A stretch of 64,000 bases of DNA from NCBI RefSeq assembly GCF_002975405.1, contig NZ_PCPS01000003.1, positions 310,001 through 374,000 of the forward strand. Direction: 5' to 3'. The notes under the pieces were generated by a model. That model was given only the letters and a program-made list of their open reading frames with translations, did no database searches and was not told the DNA's origin. The DNA comes from Arthrobacter sp. MYb229 (GTDB lineage: Bacteria > Actinomycetota > Actinomycetes > Actinomycetales > Micrococcaceae). The number at the start of each line of letters is the position of its first letter. Within the stretch, counting starts at the first letter, position 1. Position numbers and translations under genes: made by a program. Shown in pieces: positions 22,982-31,907 of the stretch.

Positions 22982-25663
22982 CTAGTGCTCAAAACCCTCG
23001 CGAGTCAGCGCGGCAAGTTCGGTCCGCGTGGATACCGCAAGCTTCGCGTAGATTTTTGTCAGGTGATATTGCACCGTCTTGGTGCTGACAAACAGCTCCT
23101 CGGCCACTCGGCGGTTGCTTGCGCCCTCGCAGACGAGCTTGGCGACCGCCTGCTCCTGAGCGGTCAGCGTCGACCAGTCCATCGGTTCGCGGCGTGCCAT
23201 GCCAATGCCGCTCGCCTGCAGTTCGCGGGTGCAGCGTTCAACGTAGACGGTGGCGTCCAGGTGCGTGAAGATCGACAGCGCCCGGGTTAGCGGGGCAACG
23301 CAGTCCGCCCGCTTTCCCGCGCGCCGCAAGCACTGCCCGTAGGCAAAATCGATCCGTGCCCGGTGATAGGCGGTGCCAACGCCCTGAAGGCGAAGCAGCG
23401 CCTGCTCGAAGACTTCTCGCGCCGCATCGATGTCCCCCAAGGCCGCCAACAGCATGCCGCGCACCCCGAGGAAGGCGCCGATGCCGTTATTGTGCCCGGC
23501 CTTCATCGCGGCATCCAGCAAGGGGGCGATGAATTCTTCGGCTTCCTCCAGCCGCTCGCTGCGAATCAGCGCTTCGGCATACATGTCTTGCCAAGTCCAG
23601 AAGCCTGGCTCGTCGATACCCTGGCTGCGGTCAAGGCGAAGTATGGGTTCCAGGGCCAGCAGCACTTCCTCGTGATTGGCCTGGGCGCGCGCGGCTTCGG
23701 CCCGCGCCATGCGATACGGCACCTCCATCACCTGGTAGCTGCCCACTCGCACCCACGATTTGGCCAGGTGGACCTCGACAAGTTCCGTGTTTCCCCGCAG
23801 CGCATGAATCTGCACCGCCGTGTACTGGATCAGCGGTCGCTGCACCTGAATCCCGAAGCGTTCCTGGATCGCTTGCGCCCCACGGACCGTCTCCAGCGCC
23901 TGGTCCCAGTCGCCCACGAGGAATTCGGCGCGGGCCAGCCAGGCCTTGGCCCACAACGAGATTCGCAGCGAGCCCTCGCTGAAGTCGGTGGAACTGGCTG
24001 CCGCCAGTTCGTGGCGGGCCAGCTCGATCCGCCCGCTTGCCAAATACACCCAGCCGAGGGACATCTCGGCGCGTTGCCGCTGGGCGCCGGTGGGAAGCTT
24101 GCCCAGCAACTCGAGCAATGCCCGTTCGCCTTCCTCCCTGCGGCCCATCATCGCCAGGCCAAGGCCCTGGATGGCTGCGCTTTCGATGGCCTGCGGGCTG
24201 CCTGCCTGCGCCAGGCGCAGTGATTGTTCGGCCCATTCAAGAATTTTTGCGCCCTCGAGCTGGCACAGGGAATGCAGCACGCGGCGTTGCGAAATAACCG
24301 CCATCGTGTCGCCGAGCTGCAGGCGCACCGCACTCTGCCAGGCGCTGGTCAACCAGCGGTTGGCGGTCTGCGCCCGGCCCTGGAGGATGGCAATGTACCC
24401 CGAAAGCACGTCGCGTTCGGCGCTGCTTCCCAAACTTGCCAGCTGGTGGGAAAAGGTCAGCGCCCGCGGAATCTCTCCGGCGGCAACCACCGCGTCTACC
24501 GCCTTGAGCAGCAATGCCTCGCGTTGCGCGGGCTCAGGTGTCAAATGCATGGCGCGGAAGAACGCGGTTGCGGCCGAGGACCACTCACCGCGCTGCCCCT
24601 GGGCCACCGCGTAGGCCTCCAATTCGCGCGAAAGCCCGATATCCGGCAAGAGGCTCGCGTCGGCTCGATGGCCCAATACGACCCCGCGGTCTTCGGCAAT
24701 CTCGGCAGCTGCCGCGTGCAGCCGAATGCGGGCGCTCAACGGAATCTGATGATAGACGGCCATCTGGGTCAGCTCGCTGTCAAAACCCAGCCGCACCTTG
24801 CCGCTATGCCCCTGGGTTCGCGCCAGCGAGGCATCAACAATCTGCTGGATGTAGGCCAGCGGGGAGTCTTCCTTGGCAAGCCTGACAATGAGGTCAATCC
24901 GAGCTTGGCGTCCAAGCACCGCGGCCGCCTCAACAAGCCCGCGGGCGCGCGGCTCCAATTCGTCGAGCAGCTGCTTGATATGCAGCGACAATGCTCGCGG
25001 CGCCGGCGGCCAACGATCCCACTGTTCCCAGCTTTGTTCCGGGTTTTCCTGTGCCAATTCGAGAACCGCATGCAGATTGCCTTGTGTGTAGCGCATCAGA
25101 TGCTCGGCCGCCATGGACGGCAGCTCGATTCCCAGCCGGGTAGAGACGATTTCGCGGGCCTGGGCCGCCGTCGGCACGTCAACGTGCAAGACCTTTAGAT
25201 CGGTGTCGCCCAAGAACTCACGTGTTTCGGCGGGAAGCATCGCGATGTCTTGGTCGCGCAGGACCAGGACGATAAGTACGCGTTCGGTCTGCAACCGGCG
25301 CCAGGCGTAGCGCACCGCCTCGAAGCTTGCGGCATCTGCCCATTGCGCATTTTCGATGACCAGCACCCGGGTTTGCTCCTGGTCCGCGCGCAGGTATTCC
25401 AGCAACGCGGGGCCAAGATCTTCGCTTGGCCCGGGCTTGCCGCGTTCCAGCAGTGGTCCCAGAGCCGCGCCGGGGTGCCTGGATTCCCAGCGCGAGGCGG
25501 TGACTACGGTAACCGAGGCCATGTTGGAACGACGCAGCAGTTGCTTTATCACGGTGCTTTTGCCGCTTCCTTGCGGTCCTTGCAGGACGGCCAGGGCGCT
25601 GCGCTGCTGCTGCACTTCACGCAGCAGGTCGGCGAGCGCATCCTGGGCAACTTGTTGGCTCAT
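22982..25663 (-). CDS. benR: LuxR-family regulator with N-terminal ATPase (BenR-type)
   Basis: An 893-residue LAL/STAND-type regulator. The N-terminal P-loop is GPQGSGKST (residues 29-37), followed by a Walker-B-like RVLVIENAQWAD; the middle is helical, TPR-like repeats; the C-terminal LuxR HTH (about 835-890) reads LTAQEQAVAKLVCEGASNRR, then VAEELFVSTKTVQYHL. In Corynebacterium glutamicum a similar ATPase-LuxR protein, BenR, activates ben genes, and the location directly downstream of benK fits that. No clear ribosome-binding site precedes ATG 25663, so expression may be low or coupled to benK. Confidence 0.83.
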   Translation of the reverse strand: MSQQVAQDALADLLREVQQQRSALAVLQGPQGSGKSTVIKQLLRRSNMASVTVVTASRWESRHPGAALGPLLERGKPGPSEDLGPALLEYLRADQEQTRVLVIENAQWADAASFEAVRYAWRRLQTERVLIVLVLRDQDIAMLPAETREFLGDTDLKVLHVDVPTAAQAREIVSTRLGIELPSMAAEHLMRYTQGNLHAVLELAQENPEQSWEQWDRWPPAPRALSLHIKQLLDELEPRARGLVEAAAVLGRQARIDLIVRLAKEDSPLAYIQQIVDASLARTQGHSGKVRLGFDSELTQMAVYHQIPLSARIRLHAAAAEIAEDRGVVLGHRADASLLPDIGLSRELEAYAVAQGQRGEWSSAATAFFRAMHLTPEPAQREALLLKAVDAVVAAGEIPRALTFSHQLASLGSSAERDVLSGYIAILQGRAQTANRWLTSAWQSAVRLQLGDTMAVISQRRVLHSLCQLEGAKILEWAEQSLRLAQAGSPQAIESAAIQGLGLAMMGRREEGERALLELLGKLPTGAQRQRAEMSLGWVYLASGRIELARHELAAASSTDFSEGSLRISLWAKAWLARAEFLVGDWDQALETVRGAQAIQERFGIQVQRPLIQYTAVQIHALRGNTELVEVHLAKSWVRVGSYQVMEVPYRMARAEAARAQANHEEVLLALEPILRLDRSQGIDEPGFWTWQDMYAEALIRSERLEEAEEFIAPLLDAAMKAGHNNGIGAFLGVRGMLLAALGDIDAAREVFEQALLRLQGVGTAYHRARIDFAYGQCLRRAGKRADCVAPLTRALSIFTHLDATVYVERCTRELQASGIGMARREPMDWSTLTAQEQAVAKLVCEGASNRRVAEELFVSTKTVQYHLTKIYAKLAVSTRTELAALTREGFEH

Positions 25664-25714
25664 TTATGCGTTCACCGACCTTTCAGCGTTGCCGAGTTGT
25701 TTCTCGATGCGTCT

Positions 25715-27100
25715 CTACTTCTCTGCGTCCGCGGTTGCGAGTTCGACCCGCGCGGGCCGCTGCTTGGCGGTGATCTCGGAATTGCGCAGCGGAACGCCGA
25801 GGGTGATCAATGCACCAACGATAGCAACCCCGGAGAAGACATAGAAAGCAACATGGTTTTCCACACCTGCCGCCATCAGCAGCCCGCCGAACAACGGTCC
25901 GAAGATGCCGCCCAAACGGCCGAACCCGGCGCACCAGGCCACCCCGGCGCCGCGGGCGGCGCTGTTGTAGAAATTAGACACAAATCCGTAGATCAGCACC
26001 TGGGTGCCGATGGTTCCGACGCCGGCCACGGCAACCAGCGCCAGCAGGATGCCCAGCGGCAGGTGCATGGTCAGCAGCACCATGGCGAGAGCGGCGAGGA
26101 AGAAGGTGGTGAACACGGTGCGCTTCACGCCGAACCGGTCGGCGCCAACGGAGGCGATCAGCCCGCCGAAGATCGCGCCGGCGTTGAAGACCAGCAGGAA
26201 GGTGAGCGCGAAGTCCTTGCCATAGCCGAACTGCGACATGATCTGCGGCAACCAGGTGTTCAGCCCATAGGTCAGCATCAGGCCGGTGAAGCTCATGAAT
26301 CCGAGCAGCAGGGTCGGGAACGCGTACTTCTTGGAGGCCAGCGCACGGAACCCGATCTTGTTCTCTGCGGGCGCGGCTTCGGCTTTTCCGGCAACGGGTA
26401 CCAGCATGTGAATCGGGACACCGGTGCGGATCGAGACGCGTTCGGCTTCCGCGGTGCGGCCGCGGGCCATCAGCCATTCGGGGGATTCGGGGAGCTTGAC
26501 CAGGGCCATCGGGAGCAGGAAGAGCAACGGCGTCGCGCCGATCAGGAACAGTCCGCGCCAGCCGATGGCGTCGAGCAGGATGATGGCCAGCAGGGAGGCC
26601 AGTACGCCGCCTACGGGAACACCGGAGTAGACGATCGCGTTGTAGAAATTGCGCTTGCCCTTGGGGGCGAACTCGGCGACCACCGCGCCGGCGGTGGCCA
26701 CCAGTGCGCCCACCCCGATTCCGGTGGCGAAGCGCAGGGCGCCGAAGGCGGTGACGTCGTTGGTCAGGGCGGTCAGGCCCATGGCCACGGAGAACCAGAT
26801 GATTCCGGTGATCATGATCTTGCGCCGGCCCAGGTAGTCGCCGATGGCGCCGGCAACCAGCGCGCCGACCATCATGCCGGCCAAAGCCCAGCTGCCCAGC
26901 GCGCCGGCGGTGGTCGGGGTGACCTCTCCGAGCTGCGTCGGATCGCCCAGCAGCAGCGGAACGATGGTTCCGTAGACGACCAGGTCATATCCGTCGAAGA
27001 TCAGCGCCATGGTGGCGATGGCCACGACCCAGCGGACCGTGCTTTGCTGTTTCCTGTTGCTGCTTGCTTCCGAAGTTTTCACGAGTTGCTCCATTTTCAT
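25715..27100 (-). CDS. benK: Benzoate/aromatic acid:H+ symporter (MFS, BenK type)
   Basis: A 461-residue MFS transporter of the aromatic acid:H+ symporter group with about 12 membrane segments. DGYDLVVYGTIVPLLL in the first helix is the AAHS signature; GDYLGRRKIM between helices 2 and 3 and the D-R loops of the second half are also present. It imports benzoate or a related acid for the BenABC enzymes. It lies 172 bases after benD with a hairpin between, and 51 bases before the LuxR regulator. Confidence 0.9.
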   Translation of the reverse strand: MKMEQLVKTSEASSNRKQQSTVRWVVAIATMALIFDGYDLVVYGTIVPLLLGDPTQLGEVTPTTAGALGSWALAGMMVGALVAGAIGDYLGRRKIMITGIIWFSVAMGLTALTNDVTAFGALRFATGIGVGALVATAGAVVAEFAPKGKRNFYNAIVYSGVPVGGVLASLLAIILLDAIGWRGLFLIGATPLLFLLPMALVKLPESPEWLMARGRTAEAERVSIRTGVPIHMLVPVAGKAEAAPAENKIGFRALASKKYAFPTLLLGFMSFTGLMLTYGLNTWLPQIMSQFGYGKDFALTFLLVFNAGAIFGGLIASVGADRFGVKRTVFTTFFLAALAMVLLTMHLPLGILLALVAVAGVGTIGTQVLIYGFVSNFYNSAARGAGVAWCAGFGRLGGIFGPLFGGLLMAAGVENHVAFYVFSGVAIVGALITLGVPLRNSEITAKQRPARVELATADAEK

Positions 27101-27218
27101 TGGCCCGGGCGCACGTCATCGTGCGGGTATCGAGGCACTGGGAAATACCGCGGCGCGAGGGCGCGGCGTGGGAACCGTGGCCCGAAAGATCGTCGGGCGG
27201 CGGGTTTTGGAGGGCACA

Positions 27219-27243
27219 CAGGCGGCGGGGATCCCGCCGCCTG
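27219..27243 (-). other. Strong hairpin between benD and benK
   Basis: Perfect arms CAGGCGGCGGG/CCCGCCGCCTG with a three-base loop in the 172-base benD-benK gap. On the reverse strand it is not followed by a U-run, so it may slow exonucleases or weaken downstream expression rather than end transcription. Confidence 0.6.
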
Positions 27244-27272
27244 CAAGCGATCATTGATTTCTGGCGCGTTGG

Positions 27273-28112
27273 CTAGCCGAGGTCTCCGCCGGCCACCGCC
27301 AGGGTGGCTCCGGTGATGTAGGAGGCTTCGTCAGAGGCCAAGAACACAATCGGCGCGGACTGTTCGTCCAGGGTTCCGTAGCGCTTGAGCAACGTGGAAT
27401 CGACCGTCTGGTCCACAATGCTCTGGTACCAGGCTTTTTCCTGTTCGCCGGTGGGCGCCGGGCCGCGCTTGACTACCCGCTCAGGGGCTTCGGTGCCGCC
27501 CGGGGCGGTAGCCACCACACGGATTCCGTGGGCGGCCCCTTCCATGGCCAGGGCCGAGGTGATCGCCTTGACCCCGCCCTTGGCCGCCGCATAGGGCACC
27601 CGGTTCACCCCGCGGGTGGCCACCGAGGAAACGTTCACGATGGTGCCGGACCCGGCCTTGACCATTTCCTCGAAGGCCGCACGGCACATCCACAGGGTCG
27701 GGAAGAGCGAACGCTGGATTTCCTTGCTGATTTCTTCCGGCGCGTAGTGCTCGTACGGCTTGGCCCAGATGGTCCCGCCGACGTTGTTGATGAGCACATC
27801 GATCCGGCCGAATTCATCCATTGCCGCGGTCACCGCGGCCAGCGCACCCGCGTAGGTTTCGAGGTCTGCGGTCACGCTCAGCGCATGCGCGCCGTGGGCG
27901 CGCAAGCCCTCGGCGACGTCGTGGATCAGCCCGGCGCGGTCAACCAGAACCAGTTCCCCTCCCTCGGCGGCGATGCGCCGGGCCACGGACCAGCCGATGC
28001 CCTGGGCAGCGCCGGTGACCATGACGACCTGGCCGGCGAAGCGCCCGGGGTGGAAGGACTCGGGGTATCCGGCGGCTGCGGTCTCGTTGGCCGGGGCGTT
28101 GTCCGCGCTCAT
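27273..28112 (-). CDS. benD: cis-1,2-dihydroxycyclohexa-3,5-diene-1-carboxylate dehydrogenase
   Basis: A 279-residue short-chain dehydrogenase that oxidises and decarboxylates the benzoate cis-diol to catechol with NAD+. The cofactor motif is TGAAQGIGWS (about residue 34), NNVGG follows strand 4, and the catalytic set is Ser in NVSSVATRG with Tyr-x-x-x-Lys in YAAAKGG. AGGA lies nine bases before ATG 28112, which overlaps the benC stop in TAATG. The family has many substrates; the operon position fixes the assignment. Confidence 0.92.
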   Translation of the reverse strand: MSADNAPANETAAAGYPESFHPGRFAGQVVMVTGAAQGIGWSVARRIAAEGGELVLVDRAGLIHDVAEGLRAHGAHALSVTADLETYAGALAAVTAAMDEFGRIDVLINNVGGTIWAKPYEHYAPEEISKEIQRSLFPTLWMCRAAFEEMVKAGSGTIVNVSSVATRGVNRVPYAAAKGGVKAITSALAMEGAAHGIRVVATAPGGTEAPERVVKRGPAPTGEQEKAWYQSIVDQTVDSTLLKRYGTLDEQSAPIVFLASDEASYITGATLAVAGGDLG

Positions 28113-29659
28113 TAGCTTTGTTCCTGCGAGGCCGCGGCCATGGTGGCCTTGGCGTGCTCGTTGTGCGAGATGATCGCCGCCCGGGCCGCCGCGATGTCCT
28201 GCTGCTCGAAGGCCGCGACGATGGCGAAGTGGTCGGCGTCCACCGCACCGTCGATCCAGTGCTCCTGGCGCAGCACCTTTGCCATGAGCGCCGGAACCTC
28301 CAGGCGGGTGTAGGCCTGGAGCAGGTGCTCGTTGCCGACGCAGGTGAACAGGAACTCGTGGAAGGCGTCGTTGGTGACGGTGAATTCGGCGGCGTTGACG
28401 AACTTTTCGCCGTCCAGGGTCTTGCCCGCAAGCTCCGCGAGGACCTTGAATTCACCTAGCTGGCCGTCGGTCAGCTTGCCCATGGTCAGTTCCACAATTG
28501 CCAGTTCAAGGGCCATGCGGGCATCGAACTGGGCGCCGAAGGTTGCGTGCTCCTCGCCGATTTCGTAGCCGGCTGCTGGCGCCTCGGCGGCCTCGGCCAC
28601 CGGCGCCGCGGCTTCCGCTGCCGGTGCGGCCTCCGGCACGACGGCCAGGGCGAACTTCTCGAAGTAGAAGTTCTGCGGCTTGATTCCTTCGCCGTCCAGG
28701 TGGCGGCGCACGCCCTCAACCATCGGTGGCGGACCGCAGAGGTAGATGTCCACGTCGCCCTCGGCCAGGTGCTGCGGCTCGAAGTGGTTGGTGACATAAC
28801 CCTTCTTTTCCGCGGCGCTGTTCGGGTCGCCGACCACGGTATCGAAGCTGAAGCCCGCGATACGCGAGGTATAGGCTTCGAGCACGTCCAGCTCGACCAG
28901 ATCGGTATCGGTGTTCACGCCGTAGATCAGGTGGACCGGGTGCGGGTTTTCCATGCCGACCAGCTTTTCCAGGATGGACAGCAGCGGGGCCAGCCCGGTG
29001 CCGCCGGCCAGCAGCAGGGACTGGCGCTTGGGTTCGCGCAGGAAGAAGCTGCCCATCGGGCCGGTGAAGGTGAGCCGGTCCCCGACCTGCGCGGTATCGC
29101 GCATGTAGGTGGACATTAGCCCGCCGTCGGTGATGCGGATCAGGAAGGAGACGGTCTGGACCTCTGGTCCCGAGCTGAAGGAGTACGAGCGGGTCTGGCC
29201 GCCGGATCCGGGAACCTCGATGTTCACGTACTGGCCGGGCAGGAAGGACAACTCTTCGCGCTTGTCGACCTCTAGGCTGAAGGCGTAGGTGGTCTCGGAG
29301 ATGCGGCGGATCTCGGTCAGCGTCGACTCGAAGACGGTCGCGGCGGTCTTGGCCACATCCGAGGTGGTCGGGATCTGCAGCACGAGGTCGGATTCGGGGA
29401 CCATCTGGCAGGGCAGGCAGAATCCCTTTTCGGCTTCGTCGTCGGTCAGCGCTTCCTCGATGTAGTCGCCGCCGTCGAATTTGCCCGATTCGCAGAAGGA
29501 CTTGCAGGTGCCGCAGGCGCCGTCGCGGCAGTCAAGGGGGATGTTGATCCGGGCCTTGTAGGAGGCATCGGCGACGGTTTCGCGGGGGCCTACTTTAATG
29601 AAGCGGGTGATCCCGTCTTCAAAAGCTAAGGCGACCTGGTAAGTCATAAGGGTGCTCAT
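28112..29659 (-). CDS. benC: Benzoate 1,2-dioxygenase reductase with C-terminal FCD-like domain
   Basis: A 515-residue electron-transfer component that passes electrons from NADH to the BenAB oxygenase. The N-terminal 2Fe-2S ferredoxin has Cys44, Cys49, Cys52 and Cys84; the FAD domain shows RSYSFSSG and the NAD domain LLAGGTGLAPLL. After about residue 340 comes an Ala/Pro/Glu-rich linker, then about 150 residues (365-515) resembling the FCD ligand-binding domain of GntR regulators: AFHEFLFTCVGNEHLL, then EHWIDGAVDADHFAIVAAF. Proteobacterial BenC is about 340 residues and lacks this part; longer forms occur in Actinobacteria. Confidence 0.92.
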   Translation of the reverse strand: MSTLMTYQVALAFEDGITRFIKVGPRETVADASYKARINIPLDCRDGACGTCKSFCESGKFDGGDYIEEALTDDEAEKGFCLPCQMVPESDLVLQIPTTSDVAKTAATVFESTLTEIRRISETTYAFSLEVDKREELSFLPGQYVNIEVPGSGGQTRSYSFSSGPEVQTVSFLIRITDGGLMSTYMRDTAQVGDRLTFTGPMGSFFLREPKRQSLLLAGGTGLAPLLSILEKLVGMENPHPVHLIYGVNTDTDLVELDVLEAYTSRIAGFSFDTVVGDPNSAAEKKGYVTNHFEPQHLAEGDVDIYLCGPPPMVEGVRRHLDGEGIKPQNFYFEKFALAVVPEAAPAAEAAAPVAEAAEAPAAGYEIGEEHATFGAQFDARMALELAIVELTMGKLTDGQLGEFKVLAELAGKTLDGEKFVNAAEFTVTNDAFHEFLFTCVGNEHLLQAYTRLEVPALMAKVLRQEHWIDGAVDADHFAIVAAFEQQDIAAARAAIISHNEHAKATMAAASQEQS

Positions 29660-29697
29660 TTCAAAATTGTGCTGGTGGGGCAGCAGTAAGTTCTTTG

Positions 29698-29733
29698 CTG
29701 CGCTGCGCCGGGCTGACGCCCGGCGCAGCGCAG
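29698..29733 (-). other. Very strong hairpin between benB and benC
   Basis: A perfect 16-base GC-rich stem (arms CTGCGCTGCGCCGGGC and GCCCGGCGCAGCGCAG) with a TGAC loop, in the 98-base benB-benC gap. There is no U-run, so it probably tunes mRNA stability or expression of the reductase relative to the oxygenase. Confidence 0.75.
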
Positions 29734-29757
29734 GTCGGCTTGGCTAATGCGGCCGAA

Positions 29758-30288
29758 TTAGATGTGGTAGATATCCACCACGTGGTGGATGAAGTCGTTC
29801 TTCAGCACTACCTTCTTCGCGGTGATCACCGGCTGGGTGCCGGAGTAGTCGATGGTGTAGAAGGAGTTGCCGAAGTAGGTGTCGACGTTCTGGTAGCGGT
29901 AGTACAGCGTGAACCAGTTGAAGCGGACCTCAACCTTGTCGCCATCCACGGCAACGATCTCCACGTTGGTGATGTTGTGCCCGGTGCGCGGTTCCGGCAG
30001 GCTGGTGGCCGAGGAGCGGTCGGTCTTGATGCGGAAGACGCGGTCTTCCAGGCCACCGCGGTTTGCGTAGTAGATCAGCGAGATCTCGCGCTGCGGGTCC
30101 TCGGTGAGCTTGTCGTCATCGGCCCATGCCGGCATCCAGAAGGTCGCCTCCGGGTGGTAGCAGTCGATCCAGCGGTCGAAGTCGCGGTCATCCAGGAAGC
30201 GGGCTTCCTGGTAGAGGAACTGCTCGACGTCCCCGGTGGTGACGGTGCCGTTGCTGGTTTTGGCCTCGGTCAATGCAATGGTGCTCAT
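29758..30288 (-). CDS. benB: Benzoate 1,2-dioxygenase small (beta) subunit
   Basis: A 176-residue ring-hydroxylating dioxygenase beta subunit, structural partner of BenA in an alpha3beta3 enzyme. The protein begins with a short Ser/Thr region, then DVEQFLYQEARFLDDRDFDR, and the family block CYHPEATFWMPAW, ISLIYYANRGGLEDRVFRI and TFTLYYR-like strands. It starts 18 bases after benA and has AAGGGA upstream of ATG 30288. Confidence 0.95.
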   Translation of the reverse strand: MSTIALTEAKTSNGTVTTGDVEQFLYQEARFLDDRDFDRWIDCYHPEATFWMPAWADDDKLTEDPQREISLIYYANRGGLEDRVFRIKTDRSSATSLPEPRTGHNITNVEIVAVDGDKVEVRFNWFTLYYRYQNVDTYFGNSFYTIDYSGTQPVITAKKVVLKNDFIHHVVDIYHI

Positions 30289-30306
30289 GTGGCTTTCCCT
30301 TCGGCC

Positions 30307-31665
30307 TTAGTTCTTGGTTTCGAGTTCGGCGGCCAGCGCCTTGCGCATGGTGTCCAGCCAGTAGCCATGCTGGATCGGGTACAGGCCCTCGTCCTCGGTG
30401 CGCGCACCGGAGGCGATGGGCTCCAGGCCGATCTTCTTCGCGTTCTCGTCGGCGCCGGTGATCTGGTGCGCCGAGCCGCGGCTCATGTCGTTCCACTTGG
30501 CCGCGGTGGCCATGTAGGTCTTCTGGCAGGAGCGGAATTCTTCCAGGTCATCCGGGGTGGCCATGCCCGAGGCGTTGAAGAAGTCCTCGTACTGGCGGAT
30601 GCGGTTGGCGCGTGCGGTGTCGGACTCGCCCTTGGGTGCGATGCAGTAGATGGTGACCTCGGTCTTGTCCACGGCCACCGGGCGGAACACGCGGATCTGC
30701 GAGGAGAACTGGTCCATCAGGTACACGTTCGGGTACAGGCAGAGGTTGCGCGAGACACCGATCATCCAGTCGGCCTTGGCCTCGCCGTATTTGGCGACCA
30801 GCTCATCGCGCTTCTCGGCCAGCGGACGGTTTGCGGCGTCCAGCCATTCGGTCCACAGCAGCAGGTGGCCGTTGTCGAATGAGTAGAAGCCGCCTTCCTG
30901 CTTGTCCCAGCCGCCGGCATCCATGGTCTTGGTGTCGTTGGTCGATTCGCCGGCGCTGCGCCGGGCCTGGGTGGCGGCGTAGTTCCAGTGGGTCGCCGAA
31001 ACATGGTAGCCGTCGGCGCCGTTTTCCGCCTGCAGCTTCCAGTTGCCGTCGTAGGTGTAGGTGGAGGAGCCGCGCAGCACCTCGAGGCCTTCCTCGGACT
31101 GGTCCACGATCATGTCGATGATCTTCGCCGCTTCGCCCAGGTGCTCTTGAAGGGGTAGGACGTCGGCGTTCAGCGAGCCGAAGAGGAAGCCGCGGTAGTT
31201 CTCGAAACGGGCGACCTTGGTCAGATCGTGCGAGCCGTCCTTGTTGAACTGCTCCGGGTAGCCGGCGCCACGGGAATCCTTGACCTTGAGCAGCTTGCCC
31301 GAGTTGTTGAAGGTCCAACCGTGGAACGGGCAAGTGAAGGTGGTGCGGTTATCGGTCTTGCGGCGGCAGAGCATCGCGCCGCGGTGGCTGCACGCGTTGA
31401 TGATGGCGTTCAGCTCATCCTGCTTATTGCGCGAAATGATGATCGGCTGACGGCCGATGTTGGTGGTGAAGTAGTCACCAATGTTGGGGATCTGGGATTC
31501 GTGGGCCAGGTAAACCCAGTTGCCCTCCCAGATGTGCTTCATTTCCAGCTCGAAAACTTCTTCGTCGGTGAAAATGTTTCGGTTGGTACGGTATACGCCG
31601 GTCTCTGGGCTGTCGACAAGCGCGTTGTCGAGCACCTCTGATACGGCGTTCAAAGTCTCGGTCAT
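30307..31665 (-). CDS. benA: Benzoate 1,2-dioxygenase large (alpha) subunit
   Basis: A 452-residue Rieske oxygenase subunit that forms the cis-diol from benzoate and O2. The Rieske ligands are Cys92-His94 (CSHRG) and Cys112-His115 (CPFHGW). The mononuclear iron site has His221 and His226 in the [12 protein letters not shown] stretch. Length is normal for BenA. I place the start at ATG 31665; ATG 31689 and 31731 are in frame but add residues absent from homologs. This is the first gene of the ben operon, divergent from benE. Confidence 0.95.
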   Translation of the reverse strand: MTETLNAVSEVLDNALVDSPETGVYRTNRNIFTDEEVFELEMKHIWEGNWVYLAHESQIPNIGDYFTTNIGRQPIIISRNKQDELNAIINACSHRGAMLCRRKTDNRTTFTCPFHGWTFNNSGKLLKVKDSRGAGYPEQFNKDGSHDLTKVARFENYRGFLFGSLNADVLPLQEHLGEAAKIIDMIVDQSEEGLEVLRGSSTYTYDGNWKLQAENGADGYHVSATHWNYAATQARRSAGESTNDTKTMDAGGWDKQEGGFYSFDNGHLLLWTEWLDAANRPLAEKRDELVAKYGEAKADWMIGVSRNLCLYPNVYLMDQFSSQIRVFRPVAVDKTEVTIYCIAPKGESDTARANRIRQYEDFFNASGMATPDDLEEFRSCQKTYMATAAKWNDMSRGSAHQITGADENAKKIGLEPIASGARTEDEGLYPIQHGYWLDTMRKALAAELETKN

Positions 31666-31766
31666 GATGTGCTTTGCTCCATCCTTCATATGGGGCCCGG
31701 GAGGGCGCAACCGCTCGAGGCGGCCATTCAAGAACTCAATCCTGTCAGGCTGTGCGCGCCGTCACA

Positions 31767-31796
31767 CTAGGCATCTGCCTAGGCTTAGCCTAGGCA
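31767..31796. promoter_or_regulatory. Candidate ben operator in the benA-benE gap
   Basis: Three CTAGGC units start at 31767, 31779 and 31790, close to one helical turn apart. The last two form a perfect nine-base inverted repeat, TGCCTAGGC-TTA-GCCTAGGCA. It lies about 100 bases upstream of benA and of benE, so one protein bound here could control both directions. The adjacent LuxR-type regulator is the natural candidate. Confidence 0.65.
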
Positions 31797-31907
31797 TCGG
31801 AACCATGAGTTTTTGCATATCAATGGCGGTATTTTAAGTATTTGCCGTTCACCTGTGACCTGCGTAACGTGGGCAGACGTTGCGGTCAGCGAAACGGGAG
31901 CCAGGTC

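Noticed and set aside
25250-27316. 688-codon forward frame opposite the LuxR regulator and benK
   Set aside because: Gly/Asp/His/Gln-rich antisense shadow that crosses two clear reverse-strand genes and their gap.
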